NCBI GenBank assembly: GCA_921293015.1
Contig: OV121081.1
Span: 26,477,158-26,541,157 of the forward strand
Length of the DNA stretch: 64,000 bases
From: Phorcus lineatus
Lineage: Eukaryota; Mollusca; Gastropoda; Trochida; Trochidae
Direction of reading: 5' to 3'
Part shown: one piece after another, positions 1 through 12,003 of the stretch
Position numbering within the stretch: the first letter of the stretch is position 1
Layout of the letters: the number at the start of each line of letters is the position of its first letter
Position numbers and translations under genes: made by a program
Notes under the pieces: generated by a model
The model's database searches: none
The model's input: the letters and a program-made list of their open reading frames with translations, nothing else
Told to the model about the DNA's origin: nothing

Positions 1-802
1 CAAAGCTCACTATCTTGGTACTGTTTAAGATGATGCCCTACTTGAAGGTTCATTACCACTGCACAGTGCGAGCACTGTAGGCAGTCACTCTTGTACTGCC
101 ACCTGACTGAGATATGTATACTTATTCAACCAACATCATGAACATAATTACAAATTCTTTGATTTACACATGTGACGAGATTCTTCTTTCGTCACATATT
201 TGCAACCTTTACATGCACATGTTAACATCATTCAAATAAATGCCTGGTCATCAGAAAACGAGTCACAATCTGTAACATGGATTATTCTTATAAAACTATA
301 AACTCATTCATTACAGTAATTGATGTCAAAAACTGAATGCTTATGAAATCTAGCCTGCTTGATGTTGTTTACACTCATACCCTGTAAAAAGACATTATCA
401 ATGATGGTTAACCGTTTTAGAAATTTCACAGAACATTTGACAAATTGTTTTTCTTAACCTAAGTTACATTTTTATCTGTTTTACAAAGTACATTCAAAAC
501 GTTTTATTGACATATACCACCCTCTATATAATGAATAAAGTTAGTATTTGATTAATCGTTGGTTTAAAGCTGTTTTAAGATCTACATTTTTGTTTAAAAA
601 CAAATGATGTTATCAAGTCAACAAAAAAGGGTATTGCAAACTCTATTGATAATAAAATGAGTAGGTTTCTGCTACTTTAATCCCATTCAGCCATTATTTA
701 TGGTGGTAAATATATCATATACTATACAGTTATTTAATATCATAAACAAGAAAAACAATGTCATAGTATATATGTCATAAAATAATTAATTTGATGTTCC
801 CT
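1..802. other. Non-coding AT-rich stretch
   Basis: I see no long reading frame, RNA gene or recognisable repeat here. The stretch is plain AT-rich DNA that ends at the first arm of a foldback element. Confidence 0.5.
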
Positions 803-1248
803 ATCGATTTCATTCTCTCTTAACAGAGGTAGCTCCGTCATAAATTTCTATACAAACTCTGTCTTAATACGAAGGTTTCCCTAGCGGGACAATATTGCAA
901 CTTAAACTACCTGGCTATATTTCAATGAAAACAAAGAATGCATGAATAACATATTTGATGTCACACAGACCTGTGCAATGAACCAGTCGGAAAATTAGGC
1001 GTTTGTGTTCTGTAAAGACAACTCAAAGTGCAAGGTGAATATTTGAATAAAGTTTAGCTTTTCGGAAGCTTGCGAAAATAACTTATATATTTAGGCGATT
1101 TGAATCATAACTTTTGAAAGCGTCGCTGATTGCACAACTGCATCCAATCAGCGTTCTACATTTCGTGCACAAGAAACTTTTGAATTAAGACAGAGGTTGT
1201 ATAGAAATTTATGATGGAGCTAACTCTGTTGGGAGAGAATGTATCGAT
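803..1248. mobile_element. Foldback/MITE-like element with about 66-bp inverted arms
   Basis: The arm at 803-868 (starts ATCGATTTCATTCTCTC, ends near CTCTGTCTTAAT) is repeated in reverse complement at 1183-1248 with only a few mismatches. Shared blocks include GTCATAAATTTCTATACAA against its reversed form and the ATCGAT outer edge. The roughly 310-bp centre has no ORF. It holds a perfect 9-bp hairpin, CGCTGATTG at 1124-1132 and CAATCAGCG at 1145-1153. Long terminal inverted repeats around a short non-coding core fit a non-autonomous DNA transposon. The superfamily is unknown because no clear target-site duplication could be fixed. Confidence 0.72.
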
Positions 1249-4200
1249 TTAAAGATAAAATAATAAGTTCTTATTTATTTGTTATTATGCTTTTGTTTGA
1301 AACATGAGTCAGATGAACAAACATGTTAACACTGATCCAACCGCCACTTTGACAGCAGACACGACACAGCGTGTGAAGCTACCAGATGCCCTCTGTCATT
1401 AAAAAACAACCGAAACTCCAGTCATATTTTTCTTATTTAAAATGTCCATCATGTCTTTCCACCCAAATTGCAATACAATTATTAGGAATAGATAGAAACA
1501 TTTATTTTTGTTGTGTTGGAAATTATTTTCAGTCACTGACAGTTAATCTGTTGTGTTAATGATTTCTTTAAATACCTTTTGTCTAATTTTTGTTTATCAA
1601 ATGACGGTTTTGATAACAGAGATATTAATTCTTTATAACACATATATAACTACTCCTGAACTGACACAAAGCATTGTTTTGTAATGTGTTTGTCTCGAAT
1701 AGTATTTTGGCCATAAATATAGATTATATATCCTCTTTTGAAAATGTGTACATTTTGTATGATGCTAACACATTAAAAATTCAAACTTTCTTTCAAAGGT
1801 AATTATCTTATACTTTAGAATCATTCATAACCAGACATGTGAAAAGAAATTCATTAATTTTACAATCATCAACTTCTGAATATTAAAAAAGGTCAATTGA
1901 GCGAATTAAAACAGATCAAGTTATAAAGAGGCAAACGGGTGTCCACATACGTATATAAGTTTAGACATAGAGTTTTTTAAACATTTTATTAAAAGAAAAA
2001 AGGTTTCGTCGTTTCTTGAAACATACACCTTAAATAATCAAGTCTTGTTATAGTTTCACATACACCTTCATGTAACTTTACCCTTTGTTACTTTCATTTA
2101 CATTTACATTTACATTTTGTTACAAATTCATCCTGACTCAAACTGAGTAATTATTCATATATTTTATTCTTATAATTTGCATGATGCATCACTACATCTT
2201 GGATTAGCAAAGTTGTAAGTCATTTTTGTTTTCGTCAGGTATTCTTGCAATCTTGTTTTCAAAATTGAAATGAAAATAACAAGTGAGATAAAACTTTGCT
2301 GACTGATCACCGAAAGAAAAATACTTTTGGGTTAATTTGTTTTTCTTGCACAGTACAATTACTAACTTTGAAAAACAAAGAAAAAAGAACGTTTATAATG
2401 ATGATGAGAACATACCCTCTAAGAGCTTATTCTGATAAATGATAAAATAAATTAATGTTGTCGCTTGTTTTGCAGAAAACTATTTATAACCTTGAAAATA
2501 AGATCATTTTTTCGGTCTATTGTAGCTGCCAACAACTTGCATCCAAAAAATTATTGCGTTATAGAGAGATGCTCTTAAGGATAATTTATCCATTCACACG
2601 AATGCACAATAGTGCATAACTTTTACAATCAACATTTAGAACAATTTATCACAATTTATCACAAACTGAAGTAATTAAAAAGGAAAATTATAAACATATT
2701 CATTTAGACAGGGACAATGCAACAGTGTGAATGATATCATGTGTTAAGGATAACTAAAAGGAAGATTTTGAAGAAATACACATTGAAGTTGACGTGCAAA
2801 AGAAGAAGAAATTGATGGCCAAATGTAATTCATGTCTGATCATGTCTGTATTTCAATATTTTTCATTAATTATTTTCAAACTATTATTGACGTTTTTGTT
2901 ACAACAATGATTATCATGGCATTAGTTTGGTTTTATCCTTATAAACCTCGAAAATGTTCTTGTTAGTGTAATAAATGTATAAAACTTATGCATCACGTCT
3001 TTGTTAAATTTTATACTAACAATTAATAGAAATAATTATTTCTAGTATGAATAACCATCATAAATCACTATTAAGGCACATACATTCTGCAGAGACAAAC
3101 TACCTAACTATGTGATTAATCAGAATGTGCTTATACCCATTAAGTGCACTTAGCCATGACAGCCCCCATTAAATATCAACTTTTGAATTCATAATAAAAA
3201 CACTGACAATAAAGTTTTGCTAAATAGAAAGACTGCAGCTGTACAGAAATAGTTACAGGTGGAGCGAGAAGAATAGCATAGAAAACAATAAACCTGACGT
3301 ATACCAATCTGCAGAATTTATCGAATAACAAAGGGAATATTAACAAAACCATTAGGTATGAGGCATGAGGTAGATGAGAACGTTTAGTTTACCATAAATA
3401 TTGTTTTACAATATGCATACAAATAGATTTGCTGGCAAATATAGGTTTACCACACTCAACGATTATGTCATACCTGGCATCTCAAGTATCATTCAAACAT
3501 TTCAGAAACATGTACGTCAGCTAGACTTCTGTTCTGAACATTGAGAAGTGTGTGCACATGTAATCAGTATAAAATACCCATCACCATTGCAGGGAATACG
3601 TTTAGCTGTAAGACTGCTTTGACGCTTCAGTGTAAAAACAAAGCTCCTGTTAACTACACGTGATGGAGGAGGAGAATCAGGGAATGGTATCCAACTTGCA
3701 GCTGCATCTATCGTATAAGAAGTCTAATAAGTATAGAGGACATACACTAAGACACACTCCATAAAAATCAAAGTTATTGACAGGAATGACAGGTATGTCA
3801 TTTTGTGTACAATACACAGAAAACAAATTCTACCTCGCTTAAAGCATCATAAGTATATATCCTTTTCAGTGTATGTTAAGATGTTAGATGTATTCCAACT
3901 GTATTAAGACAATTAACAATTAACTTTATTGTTCCAAAATTAATTATATAAGCTAAATACTTTAAATTGTAATGACATGGCAGTATGGGAATAATAGCAT
4001 ATTGTGTACAATTTGTTATCCGAGTGTCACTTTTAAGACCGTTGTCTAGATTATATTCATTTCCTAAAATAATTTCTTATAACTTCGTAGTTAAATTATA
4101 CCTAGTCTGGTAGGCTTTCAAGTTTCCAAATGATACATCATATAGAATAAGGGTACATGATGTAGATATGTTAGGATATGTTACTTTGTAATGTATAAAG

Positions 4201-4932
4201 TAATGGTGTTGTATATTTTATTTATCGAAATATCTTCTTTGAAGATGGTACAATTTGTAAAAGCAACGACCTGTGTACATATCCATCAAGCTAAACGGAT
4301 TAATCCACCGTAGTCTCTAAATTAATTCCTGGAGCGTTTAATAACTGCATATATATGTATAGAAATAGTAGTAATGGTTTTGTTCCTAATAGCAGGGTGA
4401 CTGACAGGTCAAGTGAGCCCCTCAAATGATGATTTATAGATTTAGGCCATAAATGCCACAGGCAACTTGGTTGTTCGTAGCTTAATTCATTCTGACCACT
4501 TACACTGATTGGTAAAGTTTCTCAAAAGATTTCAGTTCAACAATAAAATCTTGTCGGCAGTAAAGCTGCAATCATTTAACAATGATGATATTGAACACAT
4601 TTTTTAGATCACTGAAATAGTTGTTAGCATAAAGTGGTCTATTATGATATTTTATTTAGCATTACTAGGTGCCAAATAGTGTGATCTACAAACATATTGA
4701 TCTGTTTGGATGTCTGAATGTACCAACTATGACATTATAAGTTGGAGGAAAATTTTAGATAAATCATGCGGACTCAACCTTTGCACAAGCATTTCTCAAA
4801 AATATATGAAAACTGTTTTTAAGAAAGTATATTTTGAATAATAAATGTGGAACGGTTTTTGAGTACTATGTCATTTCAATTGATAATGTTAAGAACCTGC
4901 TTTTCAGGGAAAAAGAAAAGATTTAAAGCATC
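1249..4932. other. Non-coding AT-rich stretch with a short tandem repeat
   Basis: No supported gene. The only simple repeat noted is (CATTTA)n at about 2095-2117. No homology to the modules of the 18-64 kb array was noticed by eye. Confidence 0.45.
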
Positions 4933-4966
4933 ATATTGAAATAAATAATTTAATTTATTTCAATAT
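4933..4966. repeat. 34-bp near-perfect palindrome
   Basis: ATATTGAAATAAAT is followed after a few bases by its exact reverse complement ATTTATTTCAATAT, giving a 14-bp stem with a 6-nt AT loop. It lies in non-coding DNA. It could be the footprint of a small palindromic element or chance in AT-rich sequence. Confidence 0.6.
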
Positions 4967-5941
4967 AATGAGAGAGTAGCTTCACTTTATATGTTTTAAT
5001 TATTCATCTCCATCTTCATATTGACAATAACGTTTGAATTTCATGGAAAATTGAATGATAATGTCATGTGCAAAACCATTACTTAAACTGCTTCTTAACT
5101 TTGTTTTACAACATTTTTTTCTCAATAAGAAAAACTAATGTTGTCAATGTTGTCGAATACAATACAAGAAGATCAAGGCGACGTAAATAGGTACATTTAA
5201 GAAAATCAGGTTTATTGTACAAATGGAAAACGGATAAATCCTTTTCTGTCTTACGATTTCAGTAAATCAATAATTTAAAAATATGCATCGACTTACTAAC
5301 AACTTTCAAAGCTTCCAGGTATTGACTTAACCACTATGCTGATTGTAACTTATCATCCGATGATACCGTGTTCCTAAGTAATATCCTCCCCGTTTCCATT
5401 TGATACAAGATTATTATTCGTCCTCCTATAAGTAATGTACAGTTTGGATAATATTGTAAATGTTACTTAATAGATTTAAACTAATAGATTTCCAAGCTGT
5501 GTGCAGTCATGTGAGCGCAATAAAGTCTCAGAGGATTGTGAATTGTGAGTGTGAATAGTAAAATAAAAACATTCGCTCAAAACCATGCCAAAATCATGAC
5601 CTCGCTGTGACCTTGGCATTTGACCAGCTGTGTCATAAACACTCTAATCTCAATTTCTCCATAGTTGATATTCAAGAGCCTCATAGCACCATAACGTTTT
5701 AAGGTATCGTGGGTTTTTTGGATTGTGTAACTCGCGACTTTGACTTTTGTAAGTGTTGGCAGTTAAAGAAGTAAGAAGGTTAACACTTACAACAGAAGCT
5801 AACAGGTAAACCTACAGGGATGGTTTATGATGAAATGACTTTACCACATATGATGATTATTCAATTTCATGGTACATGGTAGTCTGCATTCTGACATTTC
5901 TGCGGGGTATGCTTTACAGTATCTTGCAATGGAACCCAACT

Positions 5942-5943
<2 letters not shown>

Positions 5944-6002
<59 letters not shown>
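5944..6002. repeat. (TA)n microsatellite, about 29 repeats
   Basis: An uninterrupted alternating T-A tract of about 59 bp. It is likely to be length-variable between individuals and prone to assembly error. Confidence 0.97.
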
Positions 6003-6008
<6 letters not shown>

Positions 6009-7516
6009 GTATATTTCACTCATCACCAGTTGCAGTAAATACGCGTAGAGCTGTTGACATGTGAGTGTCAAAACAAAACTATGTACGATTAAGACGCTAA
6101 GAGGCTAAATATAGTGTATGAATGTATGGTAAACATCCTGGAATTATCTAAAATTAAAATATCTGAAATGTATTTATATTAAAATCGTGTACTAGTCTTG
6201 GTGGCTACTTATCAAAATATTTCCTTCTATATGATGTGTGCATAAAGCTTTAATGATCCCATATATCATCCATTTCGATTATCAAACAGAAAATCTTTCA
6301 ATATTCTAATACCAACATATCTCAAAGATTAAAACAATGTTAAAAGATAAACTAGTTCGCAAAATCATTTTTTTATGCAAGACCTCGGACAAAATGTTTG
6401 TTGTCAAATATATATATAGTAAATATATTTTTGGTTTGAATTCATCATCAATTTACATGAGCAAGAGGTCATTTAACTCATAACTAAAATATCAGCTTTT
6501 ACAAAGTAAAATCTCTTATCTTTAACGTACGCTTGAATCGTATGTACATTCCATAAAACAAAATTGGTAATGTAACGTTTTAAACCAAAGAAGAAACAAT
6601 TTTAGATTCATTGATAAACATATATTTACGATCTAACCACATCTGTACACATATTATGTCTATCAATTGACGGTATTGTTTAATGTCAGTAATGTTGTGT
6701 GTTTCTATAAAATGAGAACAATTTAGATTTGATATGATAACTGATTATGTTTTTTCTCCAGAATCGATCATTCGGCCAATTCCCGGTGGAGATTGGACAT
6801 TCCATGTTTGTTTCTGGCACAACAACCTACGTCATTGGCTATTTTCATTTACTGTTAAACTGTTTTCAATTTATATGCAAAATGTTAGACACAGACAACA
6901 CAAGGAATGCGAAGCAATTTACTTTTATGGCGCAGGGAGATTTCCATTCTCCCCTTATTTTCAAATAATCGATATCAGATATCAATATTGAGTCGCAAGC
7001 TTTCGATTTCCTACATTAGGGATTTTCGTAAATTGACCCAATGCCATCAAATAGCAAAACATTATCTATCTGGAGAAAGATAACTACATGTGTAAAGTTC
7101 AGGTTTGATTTGATATGCTGTAGTCTATCTGCAAATGTGTCATTGTGAAGAAAGAAAACTTTTACATTATGATAAGATTCAAAGGCTATTTACAGTTCAT
7201 GCAAAACACTTATATTCCATTATATCGTTTCTCAAAGCAGGTAAATGTAAATGTATGTATGTATGTATCTTTCATGACAGGAGCAGAAACAGAAACATAC
7301 ATACACGATTGCAGATTTGGAAAAGGTCTTGTAAGTGCTGCTCATTTCACAATTTCACATATTGTATCTTTACGATTACAGTGAGAAAATTGTATGTGAA
7401 TTCAATCACCATTAAGTGTTGTCAACAGTTGTCTGGCCTGTATTCTAGTGAGGGTATTTTTTAAACAATTAAAGCCATTTACAGGTGAACTTCTATTGCC
7501 ATTCAATTAAACAACC
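6003..7516. other. Non-coding stretch; short overlapping ORFs only
   Basis: Open frames of 73-109 codons at 6734-6991 and 7135-7464 overlap one another in other frames. They show no recognisable domain and no copy elsewhere that keeps the frame. I treat them as chance ORFs. A (TGTA)n run lies at about 7250-7268. Confidence 0.45.
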
Positions 7517-7678
7517 AATTCCTTTTCGCCTCAATGGATTTCTGATTGATTTTTTGTTTCCTGATCGCATCTTATGCTTAAACAGGTTACCAATCACAGT
7601 ATGATTGCTGTCGGATAAGTTAGTGGTACAGAGAAATGAGGTGAATTAAGATGTTAAGATTGATATCATTACAACAAT

Positions 7679-7997
7679 TGACTCAATACGTTATGTGGTG
7701 TGGTGTGGTGTGGTGTGGTGGTGTGCCCGCTTCAGAGACTCTGAGAGCTAGACCAGCCGGAGCGTCCATGCTCCTGGTAGGGCACCAAAGCAGGACAGAT
7801 CAATAGATAGAAGCCAGACCAAATTTCAGTCGTTCAAAAAACTGTTGTCTTTCTCTCGTCTTTACCTTCATTCTTTCGATCCTTTTTCTCCATGATCTGT
7901 CCGCCGTCTTTTGGTGGATTTTCTTCTAAGTGTTGTATGAGTAATATAGTGTTAAACCAAGTTAGTCCCAAACTCATTCACACACTCACTTTCATAC
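7679..7997 (+). mobile_element. SINE-like element, family A (copy 1)
   Basis: It begins GACTCAATACGTTATG, runs through GCTTCAGAGACTCTGAGAG, a pyrimidine-rich middle (TTTCTCTCGTCTTTACC) and the GATCTGTCC block, and ends with a GTTAAACC..CTCATTCACACACTCAC tail. The same architecture recurs at 11610-11846 (-), 47600-47770 (+), 47771-48049 (-) and 51809-52070 (+). At 7694-7725 a (TGTGG)5 expansion lies inside the head. The 51809 copy has a 13-bp target-site duplication, which supports retroposition. I see no clear tRNA A/B boxes, so the head's origin is open. The tail resembles the 3' end shared by many molluscan SINEs (established knowledge, recalled rather than searched). Confidence 0.78.
7694..7725 (+). 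repeat. (TGTGG)5 minisatellite within the SINE head
   Basis: Five tandem TGTGG units expand the GTGTGGTGG motif that is unexpanded in the other copies of this SINE family. Confidence 0.9.
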
Positions 7998-8350
7998 AGA
8001 AAGGATTAGTTGGTCTCTTTTTAATAAGAATTTGAGAAGTGAAGGTGGTGTGTAAATGAGATGGGATGGTAGATATAATTTTCATTCATGGTGAAACTTC
8101 TGTTATCCTCCCTTCACCACTAGGTCTAATCACATACCAAAATTCATGAAATAATACAGCATATATTGTGAGGCCGGAAAGGCAACCAACCTAACGCCTA
8201 TCATTCCTTTAAAACAAAAAACATATAAAATTCAGAATAGCGAAAGTAGCAAAAGGTACCACTTTGGAATTAGGTATAACAACGTACCAATTTTTGTAAA
8301 GTAAACCATATATAGATTTTGATATAAAGGCTGAAAATTAAACCTATACG

Positions 8351-9624
8351 CATACATATATGAAATATAGTTGGTTCTAGAAACGTACTCAATGACATTT
8401 GAAAAGAGCATTAATATTATCAAATCAATTACTTTTATTGTATTAAGGCCAACAGTAACATCGTGTGTCATAACAAGAAAGATAATTACAATTGGTATTA
8501 TACCATATCAAGAAGTGCCGACCACAGACCTTTACAAAGTAAATCTTTTCATATGAATTCTTAAGAGCTGAGTTAGAATTAAATCAGCGAATGTTTATTA
8601 TGTACTGTTAGCGTTGTTAGATATTTGATTAAATTGCTGTTGCAGATTTTCATGGAGATCGGAAAAAAAGAGAAGAGATCTGTGGCTAAGATTCAAAGAA
8701 AACACTAGGACCGAATTCAAACCGTTATTTAACCTTTTGTATTCACAAATGGCATCCATCTTAACACAGATTTTGCCATGCACATACAACACAAACTGTC
8801 CGTTTGCACCAGATCTTGACAAGAAGATTAACATAAGAAGTGTACAGATATCTTGCTAATTGCAAACAATCAACTTTTAAGAGAGGTGTTGTTTGGATGT
8901 TCTGTTGCCAACACATGGGTATCAGTTTAACAAAGACGATAGAAGAACTTACAATGGGATAAAACATTCCTTCATACACCATGTTTAGAAACTTCAAATA
9001 GTTTTGCCTTAGATGATGCGTTGAGAAAAGACTGAAAACAGATTATTTGTTCCATGCTTCATGTGAAGACTTACTATTTGCAAAATAATTGTTTTCCATT
9101 ACCTTTTGTTTGCATATGGAACATATATACATTATACAATTGTTGTATTAATAACGTTCGCAGTTATATAATAATTGTTCATCATATTATAAATCTATAC
9201 TATAATCCAAGCTTATTTGATATATTGATACTATAATGACGATGTCAATTATTATATTGTTCAATTTTCACTTCTGAATTTAGGTAGTATGGTAAACGTA
9301 CATATGCAAGTACATATAGTGACTGTCATAACTCCAAAATCTAACAAATGAGTGAAACTGTATTTTATCTTATATATGTGTATTTGTTTTTTTTATTATC
9401 ATTGGCCTGATGAAATGAAAGACCGTAGGAAAGCTTATCGTTGACATAGTGGTAAAATGAAAGATGTAATGTTAGCAGGTACGAAGAGTAGCTTTCATTT
9501 TCTTACCCTTTTTACAATTTTTCCGTTAATTTTTCTATGATAGAAAATAGGACATATGACATCACCAATGAAAAATGGCAATTGCATAATTATCAGTGAA
9601 TTCTTTAGTCTGTTATTTTAGTAC
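8351..9624. other. Non-coding spacer of the inverted duplication, first part
   Basis: Several overlapping ORFs of 60-80 codons occur on both strands at 8371-9236. None has a recognisable domain. I see no gene. Confidence 0.45.
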
Positions 9625-9850
9625 AAAGGCGGCAGTGGTTAGTACGTTCGCCTATGGATCATTAGGTCCGTGGTTTGAATCACGCTACACTGAAATTCGG
9701 CGCAGTACCACTCATGGTCTGCCAGGGCCAGCCGATTCTCTCGAGTTTCAACGCAATGCATAGCCACAATGGTGTTGCAGGTTTTCTCCCTGCAATAATA
9801 CTAGCTGTGATGAAATAAGTGAAAGGCGTTAAACCCGAAACCATCTCACC
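9625..9850 (+). mobile_element. tRNA-derived SINE, family B (most complete copy)
   Basis: The head (9625-9690) looks like a degenerate tRNA: GGCAGTGGTTAGTACGTTCG resembles an A-box region, and GTGGTTTGAATCACGC resembles a B box (GGTTCGAATC consensus). A unique body follows (CAACGCAATGCATAGCCACA, GCAGGTTTTCTCCCTGC) and then a 3' tail, GGCGTTAAACCCGAAACC..CTCACC. Body and tail recur at 44630-44755 (+) and, 5'-truncated, at 45390-45545 (-). A pol III head plus a LINE-like tail is the standard SINE layout. The reversed tail resembles a widespread molluscan SINE consensus known to me from memory. No clear target-site duplication was found. Confidence 0.8.
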
Positions 9851-11239
9851 AAATTTAGCACAATAGACTTTCCTTATGGGATGTTAAAACACAACAAAAC
9901 AAGTTGAGCTGGGCACATAACTTTTTATGATATAGCAATTTAAAGAGGTGTAACATTTTTTTCATTTTGAGATGTCAAGATAGAAAATGGCAATTTCAAT
10001 TGAGAAGATTTATTTTAAAAATTCAAGACAGCAAAAAGTTTTTATCCATTATTTGCATTAAATTCGAATTTTGCCAAACATGACCACATTATGGGATGTT
10101 CATACCCAATAACACAAACAATTACTTAGGAAATTTTTACAAGTTCACACCTCCATATGATACGATACTTTCTAAAAACAAAAGAAAATCTAAAAGATGC
10201 TGTATAATGTAAACAGTTTAAACGAACTGAAAATATAAGCTCATCAGAATATTTACTATAAAATCATTTTATTTTAGAGGCTGTATGCTGTATGCAACAA
10301 CCAAAAAGCAATGAATTTATAAAGGTAAATCTGCAAATTGTTCCTAGCTCTAAAGAATATACGAGAAAACTCAGTAAGAAATATGATACAGAATAGACCA
10401 AGACGACCTTTTCATTGTCAGAGAAACCAAAAATATGTTTATTGATACATAACAAGCTAAATATTAATTTTGCTTTGTGGTGACGGTTGTTAATTTTATT
10501 TTTTCCTTACTTAAATATGACCCATTATAAGAATACTCCTTATCTTTTAAGCATTTGCTTGGTTATACTTAGTTGACTTAAAAGCAAATACTCCCCCCCC
10601 CCCTCAAAATTGAATGAAAGGGTGACTGCTACAAATAGTATTTCACCAACTTTATCGAATTCAAAAGATTGGAACGCAATTTGACTTTATACTGGAGATA
10701 GACAGTACATTGACTTCTGTCTTTTCTTGAAACCAAATCAATATTTCTTAATCACATTAGAGTATCAAAAGATCTTTCTGGGTGAATATTGAAAGCGACT
10801 GTTAAGATATCTCTTTAATCTCTCTTGCTCCTTTTAAGCTTATTGGACTGCTGAAGTTGAAGTTAGATCGATTTTTTCAACTCGACAATTACATTTGAAA
10901 AGTTGTCGCTAGCTATTTATGAGATTTCTTATTCGTTGATACTGAATTCACTAAATAACAAAACAAAAAACGTTTCAAATTGTAACCAAATATTGTTTCA
11001 GTAGTTCTTTTGCAAATGAAAACATTTCACGCAAAGTTTATGGGAGACATTATCTTCTCGCCTTTGTCGTTATTTAGTTATTCTGTAATATAAAAATGCT
11101 ACTTTTCCGGGCCATACCACCAAACAATTTTCAATAATATTTTTGCGAAACTTGATAGGTGGCTAGACTTTGAGGTCATTTGGTCATCTTGATTTTCACA
11201 TTTCTTTCTGGATTGTGGGAACCATTTGACGTTAGTGTA
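9851..11239. other. Non-coding spacer, second part
   Basis: No supported gene. It contains a homopolymer C11 run at 10593-10603. The 63-codon minus-strand frame at 10264-10455 has no recognisable features. Confidence 0.45.
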
Positions 11240-12003
11240 TATCGGTATGAGTGTGGTTTTCGGCCTCTATATTGAAATCTATATATGTTTTTTTTTTTAC
11301 AAAACTTGGTACGTCGTTATACCTAATATCATAGTGGTACCTTTCGCTGCTTTAGGTATTCGGAATTTTAAAGTCTCGTTTCCAAGAAATTCCGGCCTCA
11401 CAATCTATGCAGTATTATGTTATGAAAAATGTTATATGATTAGACCTATTGGTGAAGTGAGGATAACAGAATTTTAGAAAAGTTTCATCATGAATGAAGA
11501 TTATATTTACCTTCCCATCTTCTTTACACTCCAACTACACTTATCGAAATTCCAATCAATTCACTTAAATAAGACAAACAAATCCTTTCTGCAGGAACAC
11601 TTTGAACAGGTGAGTATGTGAATGAGTTTGGGACTAACGTGTTTCAACATGCTATTACTGATACAACACTTAAAGGAAAATCATCCAAAATACAGCAGTT
11701 ATTAGAGCGACTCAAATTTGGTATGGCTTCTATCTTTTGATCTGTCCTGTTTTGGTGCCCTGCCAGGAACAGGCAAGCCCCGACTAGCATAGTTCTCAGG
11801 GGCTCTGAAGCACGCAAACTACCAAACCACGATAACGTATTGAGTCAATTGGTGGCACTGATATCAATCTTTGCACCCTAATTCTCTGTACCACTAACTT
11901 ATACGACACTAATCATACTGTGATTGGTAACTTGCTGAAGCATAAGATGCGATGAGGAAACACACAAAAATCAATCAGGAATCCATTGAAGCGAAAAAGA
12001 AAC
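11240..12003 (-). repeat. Right arm of the long inverted duplication
   Basis: Reverse-complement paralogue of 7517-8350. It carries the reversed SINE (11610-11846) at the matching position. An 83-codon + strand frame (11226-11477, hydrophobic, begins MTLVYIGMSVV) overlaps the inner part. The matching segment of the other arm carries a minus-strand frame of similar hydrophobic character (8232-8471). The two could be aligned, but the arms are AT-rich and pyrimidine-skewed, so chance is the more likely explanation. Confidence 0.83.
11610..11846 (-). mobile_element. SINE-like element, family A (copy 2)
   Basis: Reverse complement of the 7679-7997 element. The tail side reads GTGAGTATGTGAATGAG, and the head ends GATAACGTATTGAGTC. 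It lacks the TGTGG expansion. It shares flanking sequence with copy 1, so the two are duplicates of one insertion and not independent insertions. Confidence 0.8.

Larger units (their letters stand above)
7517..8350 (+). repeat. Left arm of a long inverted duplication
   Basis: This block is present in reverse complement at about 11240-12003. Matching landmarks from outside in are: CCTTTTCGCCTCAATGGA; a stretch around CAATCACAGTATGATTG; the SINE at 7679-7997; a segment around GAAACTTCTGTTATCCTCCC; GGTACCACTTTGGAATTAGG; and CATATATAGATTTTGATAT. Divergence is substantial, with many substitutions and small indels, so the event is old. The SINE sits inside both arms, so it was inserted before the duplication. 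The spacer between the arms is about 2.9 kb. Confidence 0.85.

Noticed and set aside
5590..5640. Nuclear-receptor half-sites (TGACCT, TGACCTTGG-like words)
   Set aside because: Short words such as TGACCTCGC and TGACCTTGG occur together but without a defined spacing or nearby gene. They are too weak to call regulatory.
6734..7464. Overlapping + strand ORFs of 73-109 codons
   Set aside because: They overlap in different frames, show no domain or repeat conservation, and their length is expected by chance in 64 kb of AT-rich DNA.
8232..8997. Minus-strand ORFs of 78-79 codons
   Set aside because: Mutually overlapping and unremarkable. The one inside the inverted duplication is not kept intact in the other arm.
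9640..9695. A genuine tRNA gene
   Set aside because: A- and B-box-like motifs are present but the arms do not fold cleanly, and the sequence continues into a SINE body and tail. It is a SINE head.
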